The translations under genes were made by a program, and so were the position numbers. 45,593 bases of DNA, from contig NZ_CABUOD010000039.1 of the NCBI RefSeq assembly GCF_902493135.1, positions 1 through 45,593 on the forward strand, in the 5' to 3' direction. The notes beneath the pieces were generated by a model that made no database searches, was not told the DNA's origin, and worked only from the letters and a program-made list of their open reading frames with translations. Positions 23,945 to 32,285 of this stretch are shown here, piece by piece. Source of the DNA: an uncultured Parabacteroides sp. GTDB lineage: Bacteria > Bacteroidota > Bacteroidia > Bacteroidales > Tannerellaceae. Within the stretch, counting starts at the first letter, position 1; each line of letters begins with the position of its first letter.

Positions 23945-26071
23945 TCATTTCTTCAACCACATATCCAGCCATTCAAAGAATGTACGCTGCCAGAGCACGC
24001 CATTCTGAGGTTTCAGCACCCAATGGTTTTCATCGGGATAGATCAGCAACTCAGCCGGAACGCCTCGAAGGACGGCCGCATTAAACGCCGCCATACCCTG
24101 GTTGGCCAGAATACGATAATCCTTTTCACCGTGTATGCAGAGGATCGGAGTATCCCACTTATCGACAAACAGGTGCGGGGAGTTGGCAAACGTACGTTGT
24201 GCCGTCGCATTCCGCTTTTCCCAGTAAGCGCCGCCCATATCCCAATTGGCAAACCACATTTCTTCTGTTTCGAGATACTGCATTTCCATATTGAAAATGC
24301 CATCGTGGGCGATAAAGGCTTTGAAACGTTTGTCGTGATGGCCGGCCAGCCAGTAAACGGAGAAACCTCCGAAGCTCGCTCCTACGCACCCCAGGCGATC
24401 GTTGTCTACAAACGGTTCTTTCGCCATCTCGTCGATAGCCGTGAAGTAGTCTTTCATACATTGCCCACCATAATCGCCACTGATCTGTTCGTTCCATTCC
24501 ATACCGAAACCGGGAAGGCCACGACGATTCGGGGCAACCACGATATAGTCGTTAGCAGCCATAATCTGCATATTCCAGCGATAAGACCAGAACTGACTCA
24601 CCGGACTCTGGGGACCACCTTCACAGAACAATAAGGTAGGATATTTCTTGTTCGGATCGAAGTGAGGAGGATAAATCACCCAGGTAAGCATCTGCTTGCC
24701 ATCAGTCGTTTTCATCCAACGACCTTCCACTTTACCGATTTCCAACTGGTCATAGATCTGTTTGTTTTCTGTTGTCAATTGGGCAACCTTGTTATTATCA
24801 GCCAAATCGATCGAGTAGATCTCATCTCCCATGCTTAATGAATGGCGCTGCACGATCAACTTATCTTTACCTAACAAGGCTACACCGGCATAATCGTACA
24901 TTCCGGAAGTAAGCGGCGTGATCTTGTTGCCATCCGTCAGATCGATCTTATATACCTGAGACTCGCCATGCCATACACCCGTAAAGTAAAGGGCCTTTGC
25001 ATCTGTACTCCAGACAAACCCGTCTACGTTGGAGTCAAAATCTTTGCTGGCGAATATCTTTTCACCTGTTTCCAGATTCATGACCATCAAACGGTTCTGG
25101 TCTGACTCATAGCCGTCCCGCTCCATGCTCTGCCAAGCGATGAATTTGCCATCGGGAGAATATTGGGGATTCGTGTCATAACCCATGATGCCTTCACTGA
25201 TATTGGTCGTTTTTTTCGTATTCAAGTCATATACATAAATATCGGAATTGGTAGACAATGCATATTCTTTTCCTGACTTCTTACGACTTGTATAAGCGAT
25301 CTTGTCCGATGTAGTATTCCATGCCAGCTGTTCGATTCCGCCGAACGGTTTCATCGGGCTTTCAAACGGTTCGCCTTCCATAATATCGACAGGATTGCTG
25401 ATTGCCTTGCCGTCAAAATCGGCCACAAAAGGATGCGGGGCCGTTGTCACCCATTCGTCCCAATGTTTGTACATCAGGTCCGTGATAATAATGCCGGTAG
25501 CCTTATCCAGGTCAGGGTATTTATCTGCCGTGCTCTTGACCGTCTTTACCTGTGAAATAAACAGGACTTTCTTTTCATCAGGAGAGAAGGCAAAACCTTC
25601 GATATCCCCGTCGTATTCGGAAAGTTGTTTGCGGTCGCTTCCATCCGGGTTCATTTCCCAAAGCTGACTGCTACCGCTTTCATTGCAAAGGAAAGCGATT
25701 TTCTTTCCACCTTTGATCCAGACGGCTTCATTTTCGGAGTAAGCCGTTTTCGTAATCTGCTTATTGTCCGTCCCGTCTGCGTTCATGACAAACACTTCAC
25801 GATTACTTCTGTTTTCCGGTACGCTGTAATAAGCTACAGTATACACGACTTTCTGTCCGTCAGGAGAAACATTCATTCCTCCGATACGGCCCATTGCCCA
25901 AAGCACTTCCGGCGTCATCCGTCCGTCTTTCACTTTAATATCCGAACGCCCGATCACATTTTCGGTGTTTCCTTTCTGCTGAGGCTCACTTCCGTGCGTC
26001 TCTCCATCCCCACTACAAGCTCCAAATAATAAGGACGTTGCCATAACCATTGTTCCGATAGATTTATTCAT
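23945..26071 (-). CDS. dpp5: S9-family dipeptidyl-peptidase 5-like, lipoprotein signal
   Basis: A 708-residue prolyl-oligopeptidase-family serine peptidase, close in motif order to P. gingivalis DPP5. An N-terminal beta-propeller (about 50-430; repeated SPDGK/SPDEKK motifs) precedes the alpha/beta-hydrolase domain with S566 in GASFGG, D651 in GEKDYRI and H683 in DENHW. DPP5 releases dipeptides with Ala or hydrophobic P1 residues in the periplasm. Here the signal ends in LLFGAC, so it should be lipidated, unlike the soluble P. gingivalis enzyme. I use the ATG at 26071; a start 30 bases upstream would spoil the signal peptide. A TACTTTCG near-promoter box is upstream. Confidence 0.9.
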   Translation of the reverse strand: MNKSIGTMVMATSLLFGACSGDGETHGSEPQQKGNTENVIGRSDIKVKDGRMTPEVLWAMGRIGGMNVSPDGQKVVYTVAYYSVPENRSNREVFVMNADGTDNKQITKTAYSENEAVWIKGGKKIAFLCNESGSSQLWEMNPDGSDRKQLSEYDGDIEGFAFSPDEKKVLFISQVKTVKSTADKYPDLDKATGIIITDLMYKHWDEWVTTAPHPFVADFDGKAISNPVDIMEGEPFESPMKPFGGIEQLAWNTTSDKIAYTSRKKSGKEYALSTNSDIYVYDLNTKKTTNISEGIMGYDTNPQYSPDGKFIAWQSMERDGYESDQNRLMVMNLETGEKIFASKDFDSNVDGFVWSTDAKALYFTGVWHGESQVYKIDLTDGNKITPLTSGMYDYAGVALLGKDKLIVQRHSLSMGDEIYSIDLADNNKVAQLTTENKQIYDQLEIGKVEGRWMKTTDGKQMLTWVIYPPHFDPNKKYPTLLFCEGGPQSPVSQFWSYRWNMQIMAANDYIVVAPNRRGLPGFGMEWNEQISGDYGGQCMKDYFTAIDEMAKEPFVDNDRLGCVGASFGGFSVYWLAGHHDKRFKAFIAHDGIFNMEMQYLETEEMWFANWDMGGAYWEKRNATAQRTFANSPHLFVDKWDTPILCIHGEKDYRILANQGMAAFNAAVLRGVPAELLIYPDENHWVLKPQNGVLWQRTFFEWLDMWLKK

Positions 26072-26122
26072 GTAGTTTATAATATATTGTGTTTTGGGCA
26101 CGAAAGTACAAAATATAATTTA

Positions 26123-26130
26123 TATCTTTG
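26123..26130 (+). promoter_or_regulatory. -7 box for the SPOR lipoprotein gene
   Basis: TATCTTTG matches TAnnTTTG, 26 bases before the ATG; divergent from the peptidase gene. Confidence 0.65.
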
Positions 26131-26156
26131 TCCCATTAATTTAAGAACTGAACAGT

Positions 26157-26645
26157 ATGAATAAGATTTGGTTATTTGGAGCCTCCATATGTATGGTTTT
26201 AGCATTAGGTTCATGTAAACCTAAACAAAGTGCGTATAAGGCTGCTTACGAACAAGCAAAAGAAAAAGAATCAACGGCTCCTGTCGAAGTAGTCGAAGAA
26301 GAGGAAGTGGTCGAAGAGGTAACTCCGGTGTCTAAACCGAGGACTTCCAACGTCAGTACACGTGCAGAGAGAATCAATGCCGCACAAGGTGAAGACGCGA
26401 GCAGGCTGAAACGCTACAGTGTCGTCATCGGCAGTTTCAAGAACAAAACAAATGCTTACGCTTTGAAAGAACGTATGCAGAACGACGGATATAACGCAGT
26501 TTTGGGAGAAAACGAACAAGGTATGCTTCGTGTGATCGTTGCCAGCTTTAACGACAAGGCCGATGCTGCCGACAGCCGCGATGCCATCAAAGCAAAATAT
26601 GCACCGAACTTCCAAGATGCTTGGATTCTGGAAAGACAATATTAA
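26157..26645 (+). CDS. SPOR-domain lipoprotein
   Basis: A 162-residue lipoprotein: signal ending ALGSC (Cys 20), an acidic low-complexity linker (VEVVEEEEVVEEV), and a C-terminal SPOR domain (about 88-162; YSVVIGSFKNKTNAYALKERM and LRVIVASFNDKADA). SPOR domains bind glycan strands lacking stem peptides at the division septum, so it probably sits in the periplasm at division sites. Monocistronic, ending in a strong terminator. Confidence 0.9.
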   Translation: MNKIWLFGASICMVLALGSCKPKQSAYKAAYEQAKEKESTAPVEVVEEEEVVEEVTPVSKPRTSNVSTRAERINAAQGEDASRLKRYSVVIGSFKNKTNAYALKERMQNDGYNAVLGENEQGMLRVIVASFNDKADAADSRDAIKAKYAPNFQDAWILERQY

Positions 26646-26664
26646 AAATCCGATCCACGGTAAT

Positions 26665-26700
26665 AAAAAAGGATGAATCTTTGCAGATTCATCCTTTTTT
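26665..26700. terminator. Strong bidirectional terminator between SPOR gene and lepA
   Basis: Perfect 15-bp arms (26665-26679 and 26686-26700) with A6 and T6 ends and a 6-base loop. Serves both convergent genes. Confidence 0.9.
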
Positions 26701-26714
26701 ACTTGGCTCAATTC

Positions 26715-28502
26715 TTAATCTAATTTCAATACGGCTAAGAACGCTTTCTGCGGAACCTCGACCGTACCGATCTGTTTCATTCGTTTCTTTCCTTCTTTCT
26801 GTTTTTCGAGCAACTTACGTTTACGGGAGATATCGCCGCCATAACATTTGGCCGTCACATCTTTTCGAACGGCTTTTATCGTTTCGCGGGCGATGATCTT
26901 GGCTCCGATAGCCGCCTGGATAGCGATATCGAATTGTTGCCGAGGAATCAGTTCTTTCAGCTTTTCGCACATACGCCGGCCGAAGGTAACGCTGTTGTCC
27001 ACATGAGTCAGCGTCGAAAGGGCGTCCACCGGTTCCCCATTGAGAAGAATATCCAGTTTAACCAGTTTGCTCGGACGGAAATCATGGATATGATAGTCAA
27101 AAGAGGCATACCCCTTAGATATACTTTTCAGCTTGTCGTAAAAATCGATTACGATCTCCCCCAAAGGCATATCATAATGAATCTCGACACGATCACCGGA
27201 AATGTATTCCTGCTTGATCAATATACCCCGCTTACCCAGACAAAGTGTCATGATCGGACCGATGAAAGTCGTGTTGGTAATGACAGATGCGCGGATATAC
27301 GGCTCATCGATATGGTCGATCAACGTAGGATCGGGCAAACCGCTCGGATTATGCACTTCCGTACAGTTGCCTTTCTTATCATAAACCTTATAAGATACGT
27401 TAGGAACAGTCGTGATCACATCCATATTGAACTCACGGTCCAGACGTTCCTGCACGATCTCCATGTGCAGCAGCCCCAGGAAGCCGCAACGGAAACCGAA
27501 GCCCAATGCCGCCGAACTTTCCGGCTGGAAAGTCAAAGAGGCGTCGTTCAACTGGAGTTTTTCCAAAGAAGCACGCAAATTTTCGAAATCCTCGCTGTCG
27601 ATCGGATAAACACCGGCAAAGACCATCGGTTTCACTTCTTCGAATCCGGCAATCGCGTCCTTCGCCGGACGGGCCACATGCGTGATGGTATCTCCGACCC
27701 GTACCTCGCGGGAAGTCTTAATACCGGAAATAATATAACCTACATCCCCGGTACGGATTTCATCACGGGGAGACATCGTAAGCTTCAATACCCCCACCTC
27801 ATCGGCGTCATACTCCTTACCGGTTGCAATGAACTTGACATGGTCACCTTTACGGATCACCCCGTTTACAACTTTGAAGTAAGCAATGATGCCACGGAAG
27901 GAATTAAACACAGAGTCGAAAATCAGGCACTGCAACGGGGCTTCCGGATCGCCTTTCGGAGCCGGCACTTTTTCGACAATCGTATTTAAAATGTCGTAAA
28001 CCCCTTCTCCCGTCTTACCACTGGCCCGAAGAATGTCTTCCCGCGGACATCCCAGCAGTTCGACTATCTGGTCTTCCACCTCATCCGGCATAGCGCTCGG
28101 AAGGTCTATCTTGTTCATGATCGGAATAATCTCCAAATCATTCTCGATTGCCATATACAAATTGGAAATAGTCTGTGCCTGAATGCCCTGAGCTGCGTCA
28201 ATAATCAGCAAAGCGCCTTCACAAGCAGCGATCGAACGGGAGACTTCATACGAAAAGTCGACATGTCCCGGAGTATCGATCAGATTCAGGATATATTCTT
28301 CTCCTTTATAATTATACTTCATCTGAATGGCATGACTCTTGATCGTAATGCCTCGTTCACGCTCCAGGTCCATATCGTCCAGAACCTGCGCCTGCAAATC
28401 TTTACCTTCTACTGTCTTGGTATACTCAAGCAAACGGTCGGCCAAAGTACTTTTACCATGGTCAATATGGGCAATAATACAGAAATTGCGGATATTCTTC
28501 AT
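26715..28502 (-). CDS. lepA: Elongation factor 4 (LepA) GTPase
   Basis: A 595-residue translational GTPase of standard length. G1 is AHIDHGKST near residue 10, G2 lies in RERGITIKSH, G3 is DTPGHVDF and G4 is NKIDLP. The LepA-specific C-terminal domain ends with YGGDISRKRKLLEKQKEGKKR. It acts on ribosomes to assist back-translocation or subunit biogenesis. Transcribed leftward from its own promoter, divergent from the TPR gene. Confidence 0.97.
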   Translation of the reverse strand: MKNIRNFCIIAHIDHGKSTLADRLLEYTKTVEGKDLQAQVLDDMDLERERGITIKSHAIQMKYNYKGEEYILNLIDTPGHVDFSYEVSRSIAACEGALLIIDAAQGIQAQTISNLYMAIENDLEIIPIMNKIDLPSAMPDEVEDQIVELLGCPREDILRASGKTGEGVYDILNTIVEKVPAPKGDPEAPLQCLIFDSVFNSFRGIIAYFKVVNGVIRKGDHVKFIATGKEYDADEVGVLKLTMSPRDEIRTGDVGYIISGIKTSREVRVGDTITHVARPAKDAIAGFEEVKPMVFAGVYPIDSEDFENLRASLEKLQLNDASLTFQPESSAALGFGFRCGFLGLLHMEIVQERLDREFNMDVITTVPNVSYKVYDKKGNCTEVHNPSGLPDPTLIDHIDEPYIRASVITNTTFIGPIMTLCLGKRGILIKQEYISGDRVEIHYDMPLGEIVIDFYDKLKSISKGYASFDYHIHDFRPSKLVKLDILLNGEPVDALSTLTHVDNSVTFGRRMCEKLKELIPRQQFDIAIQAAIGAKIIARETIKAVRKDVTAKCYGGDISRKRKLLEKQKEGKKRMKQIGTVEVPQKAFLAVLKLD

Positions 28503-28524
28503 CTGCTAAATTTATTTAGGTGTG

Positions 28525-28532
28525 CAAAGATA
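28525..28532 (-). promoter_or_regulatory. -7 box for lepA
   Basis: TATCTTTG on the minus strand matches TAnnTTTG, 22 bases before the lepA ATG. Confidence 0.65.
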
Positions 28533-28554
28533 TAAAATTCAGGCTGAATTGTTA

Positions 28555-28562
28555 TACTTTTG
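28555..28562 (+). promoter_or_regulatory. -7 box for the TPR gene
   Basis: TACTTTTG matches TAnnTTTG, 25 bases before the ATG at 28588; divergent from the lepA promoter. Confidence 0.65.
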
Positions 28563-28587
28563 GCATACTATTTGTTATTAATAATCT

Positions 28588-30765
28588 ATGACACTACAAG
28601 AAATAAACAAAGCATACAACCGCATAGTCGGTTCGTTGGACAGTAAAGAATTAAAGAATGCTTTCGATTCCTTACAGGCTCTTATTGCAGGAAGCCGCGA
28701 ATATACTTTTCAGGACAAGTTGAACGAACTGCAGGATACCTACAAGTATATGTTGCGTTATCGGATTGAAGGAGCAAAGGACCCGATGCAGGAACAAATA
28801 TACAACAATTTACAGGCATCGACCTATGAACTGGCCGATTCGGTCAAGCAGAAAGCATTGGCAGTAGAATCTCCCCTATCCTATTATAGCCGCCGAAGAA
28901 GTCTGAACATACAGCCGCCTCTCACTTACAAACAACTGCACGACCAACTGGTGTTGGAACATGAAGCCGGGAAACACAAAGAGAGCGATGCATTCAATAT
29001 TCTTATCTTCAATAAAATATGGGTATCATCTTTTCTGAAGAAAGAGGAGGCTGAAGATATCCGCGGCATGTTCCAGGACCATGCACTGCCTTTTACAACC
29101 GGTAGCCTGATTGTTTCCGCCTTGATGTTAGGATTGCAAGAGGCGTTCGACAAAGAAAAGATGCTTTTACTGTTCGACGCTGCCAACCATCCGGACGAAG
29201 AGGTCAAAGTCAGGGCATTGATTTCAATCCTGATCACTTTATATACATATAGGAAACGGACCGACTTATACCCGCAGATAGCCAACCGGCTGGCCGCATT
29301 GGCCGAAGTTCCGGGGTTCACCAAGACGATCCGCACAATCATCCTGCGCTTCATCTTAGCCCGTGAGACGGAAAAGATCACACGTAAAATCCAGGATGAG
29401 ATTATTCCGGAAATGATGAAACTAAGTCCGAAGATCAGCAATAAAATCAATCTGAAAGATCTCACGCCTGAGGATATGGTAAACGAAGAGATGAACCCGG
29501 AGTGGGAAAACTTTTTCTCGGACAACAACCTCGGCAAAAAGATGGAAGAGTTCGGAGAACTTCAACAGGAAGGGGCCGACGTCATGCATTCGACCTTCGT
29601 CCATTTGAAGAACTTTCCCTTTTTCCGCGAACTAAGTAACTGGTTGCTCCCGTTCACAATCGAACATTCTTCTTTCGACGATCAATTCACTTCGGACAAC
29701 CAAGCTGAAAAGCAGATGCTCGACTCCATGACACTGGCGGCCTTCATGTGCAACTCAGATAAATACTCTCTTTATTTCAGCATGATGCAATTGCCCAAAG
29801 AGGCCCGGAAGATGATGATGAACCAGTTCGACAGCCAGGCCACGGAAATGATCCAGCAGAATAAAGAAGAACTGATCAGCAAGCGCGGAAAGCAAGATAC
29901 GATTATCGGTCAATACATACAAGACCTCTACCGTTTCTTCAAGCTATATCCGGGCCATCTGGATTTTACGGATATCTTCACCATGCCGTTCGACTTCCAC
30001 AACCTTGCCATTCTACGTCCTTATATATCGGATAAAGAAAGCCTTACGACCATTGCTGAATATTACCTCCGCAAAAACTATTTCAGCGATGCACTGACCA
30101 TATTCAACCAGTTGGCGGAAACGGATCAGGATAGCGACATCCTTTTCCAGAAGATCGGCTATTGCAAGCAAATGGAAGGTGATTTGAAGGGCGCACTGGA
30201 CGCCTATCTGCACGCAGACCTGCTGAACACCGAAAGCAAATGGGTAATCCGGCGAATCGCCGGCTGCTACCGTTCACTGAAACAGCCGGAAGAAGCGCTG
30301 AAATACTATCGCCGGTACGAAGCATTAAACCCGGACAATTTGTCGGTTCAAATCAGCATCGGCCATTGCCACCTCGAACTGAAGGATTATAACGAAGCGT
30401 TGAAATGCTTCTTCAAAGTCGATTACCTGGATAGCAAAAGCCACAAGGCATGGCGGCCTATCGCATGGTGTTCTTTCCTGACGGGAAAATACGACCAGGC
30501 ACGGAACTACTATAAAAAGATACTGGATAACCAACCCAACGCACAAGACCTGCTGAACGCAGGGCATACCGAATGGGCATTGCAGAATATCAAAGGCGCG
30601 CTTACCTATTACCAACAGGCTGTACAAATGGAAAACGGCAACTACCCTAAGTTCCAAGAACAGTTCAGTCAGGACGTTGCGGACCTGTTGATCGCCGGTA
30701 TCGAAGAAGCCGAAGTAGCCCTGATGCTGGACCAGTTAAGATATAAAATAGAAGGAGCTATTTGA
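28588..30765 (+). CDS. Large tetratricopeptide-repeat protein
   Basis: A 725-residue helical protein with no signal peptide or membrane segment, so cytoplasmic. The first 480 residues are helical with no family I can name. The last 240 carry tandem TPR units (YFSDALTIFNQLAETD, LKGALDAYLHADLLN, PEEALKYYRRYEALNPDN, YNEALKCFFKVDYLD, YDQARNYYKKILDNQPN, IKGALTYYQQAVQME). TPRs bind partner proteins; the partner is unknown. Alone in its unit, beside lepA. Confidence 0.85.
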   Translation: MTLQEINKAYNRIVGSLDSKELKNAFDSLQALIAGSREYTFQDKLNELQDTYKYMLRYRIEGAKDPMQEQIYNNLQASTYELADSVKQKALAVESPLSYYSRRRSLNIQPPLTYKQLHDQLVLEHEAGKHKESDAFNILIFNKIWVSSFLKKEEAEDIRGMFQDHALPFTTGSLIVSALMLGLQEAFDKEKMLLLFDAANHPDEEVKVRALISILITLYTYRKRTDLYPQIANRLAALAEVPGFTKTIRTIILRFILARETEKITRKIQDEIIPEMMKLSPKISNKINLKDLTPEDMVNEEMNPEWENFFSDNNLGKKMEEFGELQQEGADVMHSTFVHLKNFPFFRELSNWLLPFTIEHSSFDDQFTSDNQAEKQMLDSMTLAAFMCNSDKYSLYFSMMQLPKEARKMMMNQFDSQATEMIQQNKEELISKRGKQDTIIGQYIQDLYRFFKLYPGHLDFTDIFTMPFDFHNLAILRPYISDKESLTTIAEYYLRKNYFSDALTIFNQLAETDQDSDILFQKIGYCKQMEGDLKGALDAYLHADLLNTESKWVIRRIAGCYRSLKQPEEALKYYRRYEALNPDNLSVQISIGHCHLELKDYNEALKCFFKVDYLDSKSHKAWRPIAWCSFLTGKYDQARNYYKKILDNQPNAQDLLNAGHTEWALQNIKGALTYYQQAVQMENGNYPKFQEQFSQDVADLLIAGIEEAEVALMLDQLRYKIEGAI

Positions 30766-30768
30766 GAG

Positions 30769-30833
30769 TTGAAAATGGAAAATGGAAAATTAGTTACAGA
30801 TGTAATTTTCAATTCTCCATTTCCAATTTTCAG
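30769..30833. repeat. Imperfect A/T-rich inverted repeat of GAAAATGG type
   Basis: GAAAATGGAAAATGGAAAAT units face TTTTCAATTCTCCATTTCC around a short loop, just after the TPR stop. A related GTTGAAAATTGAAAA run lies at 36616-36635. It may act as a terminator or be an interspersed Bacteroidota repeat. Confidence 0.5.
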
Positions 30834-30839
30834 TTTCCT

Positions 30840-31016
30840 TTATCCTCTGCTTCCGAGGCTATCCGTATCGGGATTAAGTTCTTTGACGGCATCCTTCACC
30901 TCTTTTTCACCTATCGGATAGGTGACGGCCACTTGTTGCACGGGATATTCTTCTTTCTCCCTGTCTGACGCTTTCGATTCGGCGTTCTCCGGAATTTTGG
31001 TAAAATCTTTGTCCAT
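30840..31016 (-). CDS. Small acidic hypothetical protein
   Basis: 58 residues starting MDKDFTKIPENAESK, highly charged, probably unstructured at the N-terminus, with VAVTYPIGEKEVKDAVKELN near the end as a possible helix. No cysteines or membrane segments. A GTG nine bases upstream could be an alternative start. No family recognised; coding is plausible from composition but not certain. Confidence 0.5.
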   Translation of the reverse strand: MDKDFTKIPENAESKASDREKEEYPVQQVAVTYPIGEKEVKDAVKELNPDTDSLGSRG

Positions 31017-31052
31017 ATCATTCACTATTTATGTTTCTATAAATAATCAACA

Positions 31053-31082
31053 ATAAAAATGGCCCGGAAGTTCCGAGCCATT
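31053..31082 (-). terminator. Terminator after the fructokinase gene
   Basis: AATGGC and GCCATT flank CGGAA/TTCCG, followed by TTTTT on the minus strand. The 147 bases between it and the fructokinase stop hold no gene; the 12-mer AACCTAAAAACC occurs there twice (31102-31113 and 31183-31194). Confidence 0.7.
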
Positions 31083-31228
31083 CAATCAACCAAAACAAAA
31101 AAACCTAAAAACCTTAAATCAACCATCTTTTTCTTTTTGTTCTACTCTACGTTAAGGTTTCCCATTACTAAACAATCTTTCTAACCTAAAAACCAAACCT
31201 ACCAATGTATCTATATTTCCCAAGTTTC

Positions 31229-32107
31229 TTATTCCTCGTATGCCGGCCATGCCCCCTCTTTCGTGCAGACATAAGCGGCTGTGCGGACGGCAAATTCATG
31301 CGCTTCCCTTAGCGAAGCCCCTTTTAGCAGCGAAATGACCAGTGCACCGGAGAAAGCATCACCCGCCCCAACCGTATCCGCCACCTGCACTTCCGGGGTC
31401 TGCAAAGTCGATTCTTCATCAGCGGTATATATCGTACTGTAAGCACTTCCGGCAGTCAACACCACCAAACGGAGATTATAGCGTTCCATAAACCAATGCG
31501 CCGCCTCCCTGTCCGTTCCTTCCAAATGAAACATATCCCGCAAGACGAGCAATTCACCGTCATTCACTTTCAATACATTTGCCAGATAGAGCGATTCTTC
31601 GATCAACTCTTTCGTATAATACTGCTGGCGCAAATTGATGTCGAAGCAACGATAAGCATCGTCCGGGGCGAAAGAAAGAATCGCCTGTATCGTCTCTCTC
31701 GACTGAGCGGAACGCTGTCCCAACGTACCGAAGCAAATGGCATCCGCCCGTTCAGCCAGATCGATCGCGTTCGATGTCGGTGAAAGATGATCCCAAGCTA
31801 CACGTTCATTAATCATGTAGTCAGGGACGCCATTCTGCAAAGTCACCTGTACCGTTCCGGTCGGATAAGGGACTTTCTCGATCAGATACCGGATCGAATT
31901 ATTATCCAGCTCTTCGAGGATTTCATGTCCCAACCCGTCGTCTCCCACGGCGCTGATAGCATATCCTTCCGCTCCCAACCGTGAAGCATGGTAGACGAAA
32001 TTGATAGGAGCGCCGCCTGCTTTCTTTCCCGTCGGCAGCATGTCCCACAGGAGTTCCCCTATTCCTACCACGACCGGTTTCTTATTGTTGCTTTGCATTT
32101 GTTTCAT
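31229..32107 (-). CDS. PfkB-family fructokinase
   Basis: A 292-residue sugar kinase. The N-terminal PfkB signature GIGELLWDMLPTGKKAGGAP, then INFVYHASRLG, and the C-terminal DTVGAGDAFSGAL with the catalytic Asp of GAGD. It phosphorylates fructose to fructose 6-phosphate with ATP; a related sugar cannot be excluded. I start at the ATG at 32107, about 40 bases after a good promoter box, discarding a longer frame that begins upstream of the promoter. The next gene upstream is a fructose-type hybrid sensor, which supports a fructose or fructan role. Confidence 0.88.
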   Translation of the reverse strand: MKQMQSNNKKPVVVGIGELLWDMLPTGKKAGGAPINFVYHASRLGAEGYAISAVGDDGLGHEILEELDNNSIRYLIEKVPYPTGTVQVTLQNGVPDYMINERVAWDHLSPTSNAIDLAERADAICFGTLGQRSAQSRETIQAILSFAPDDAYRCFDINLRQQYYTKELIEESLYLANVLKVNDGELLVLRDMFHLEGTDREAAHWFMERYNLRLVVLTAGSAYSTIYTADEESTLQTPEVQVADTVGAGDAFSGALVISLLKGASLREAHEFAVRTAAYVCTKEGAWPAYEE

Positions 32108-32147
32108 TATAGTGTATTTGACAAGGATAATTCCGTTTTCCACGATG

Positions 32148-32155
32148 CAAAGATA
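32148..32155 (-). promoter_or_regulatory. -7 box for the fructokinase gene
   Basis: TATCTTTG on the minus strand matches TAnnTTTG; the ATG at 32107 follows after 40 bases. Confidence 0.65.
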
Positions 32156-32285
32156 GGGACCGGTGGCGGACGCGACGATAACAAATGCTACAGGATTGAT
32201 AACACTTGTTACATAATGCACTTATTTTCACGTTACATGCGCAGATGTTACATAAATGTAACGAGCGTTATCAAAGGGAAAGATC

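Noticed and set aside
26934..27989. A 351-codon open frame antisense to lepA
   Set aside because: Shadow of the conserved lepA coding sequence; no promoter or protein-like composition.
32108..32221. Longer N-terminus for the fructokinase
   Set aside because: The extra 38 codons contain the promoter box TATCTTTG, and the PfkB domain starts after the ATG at 32107.
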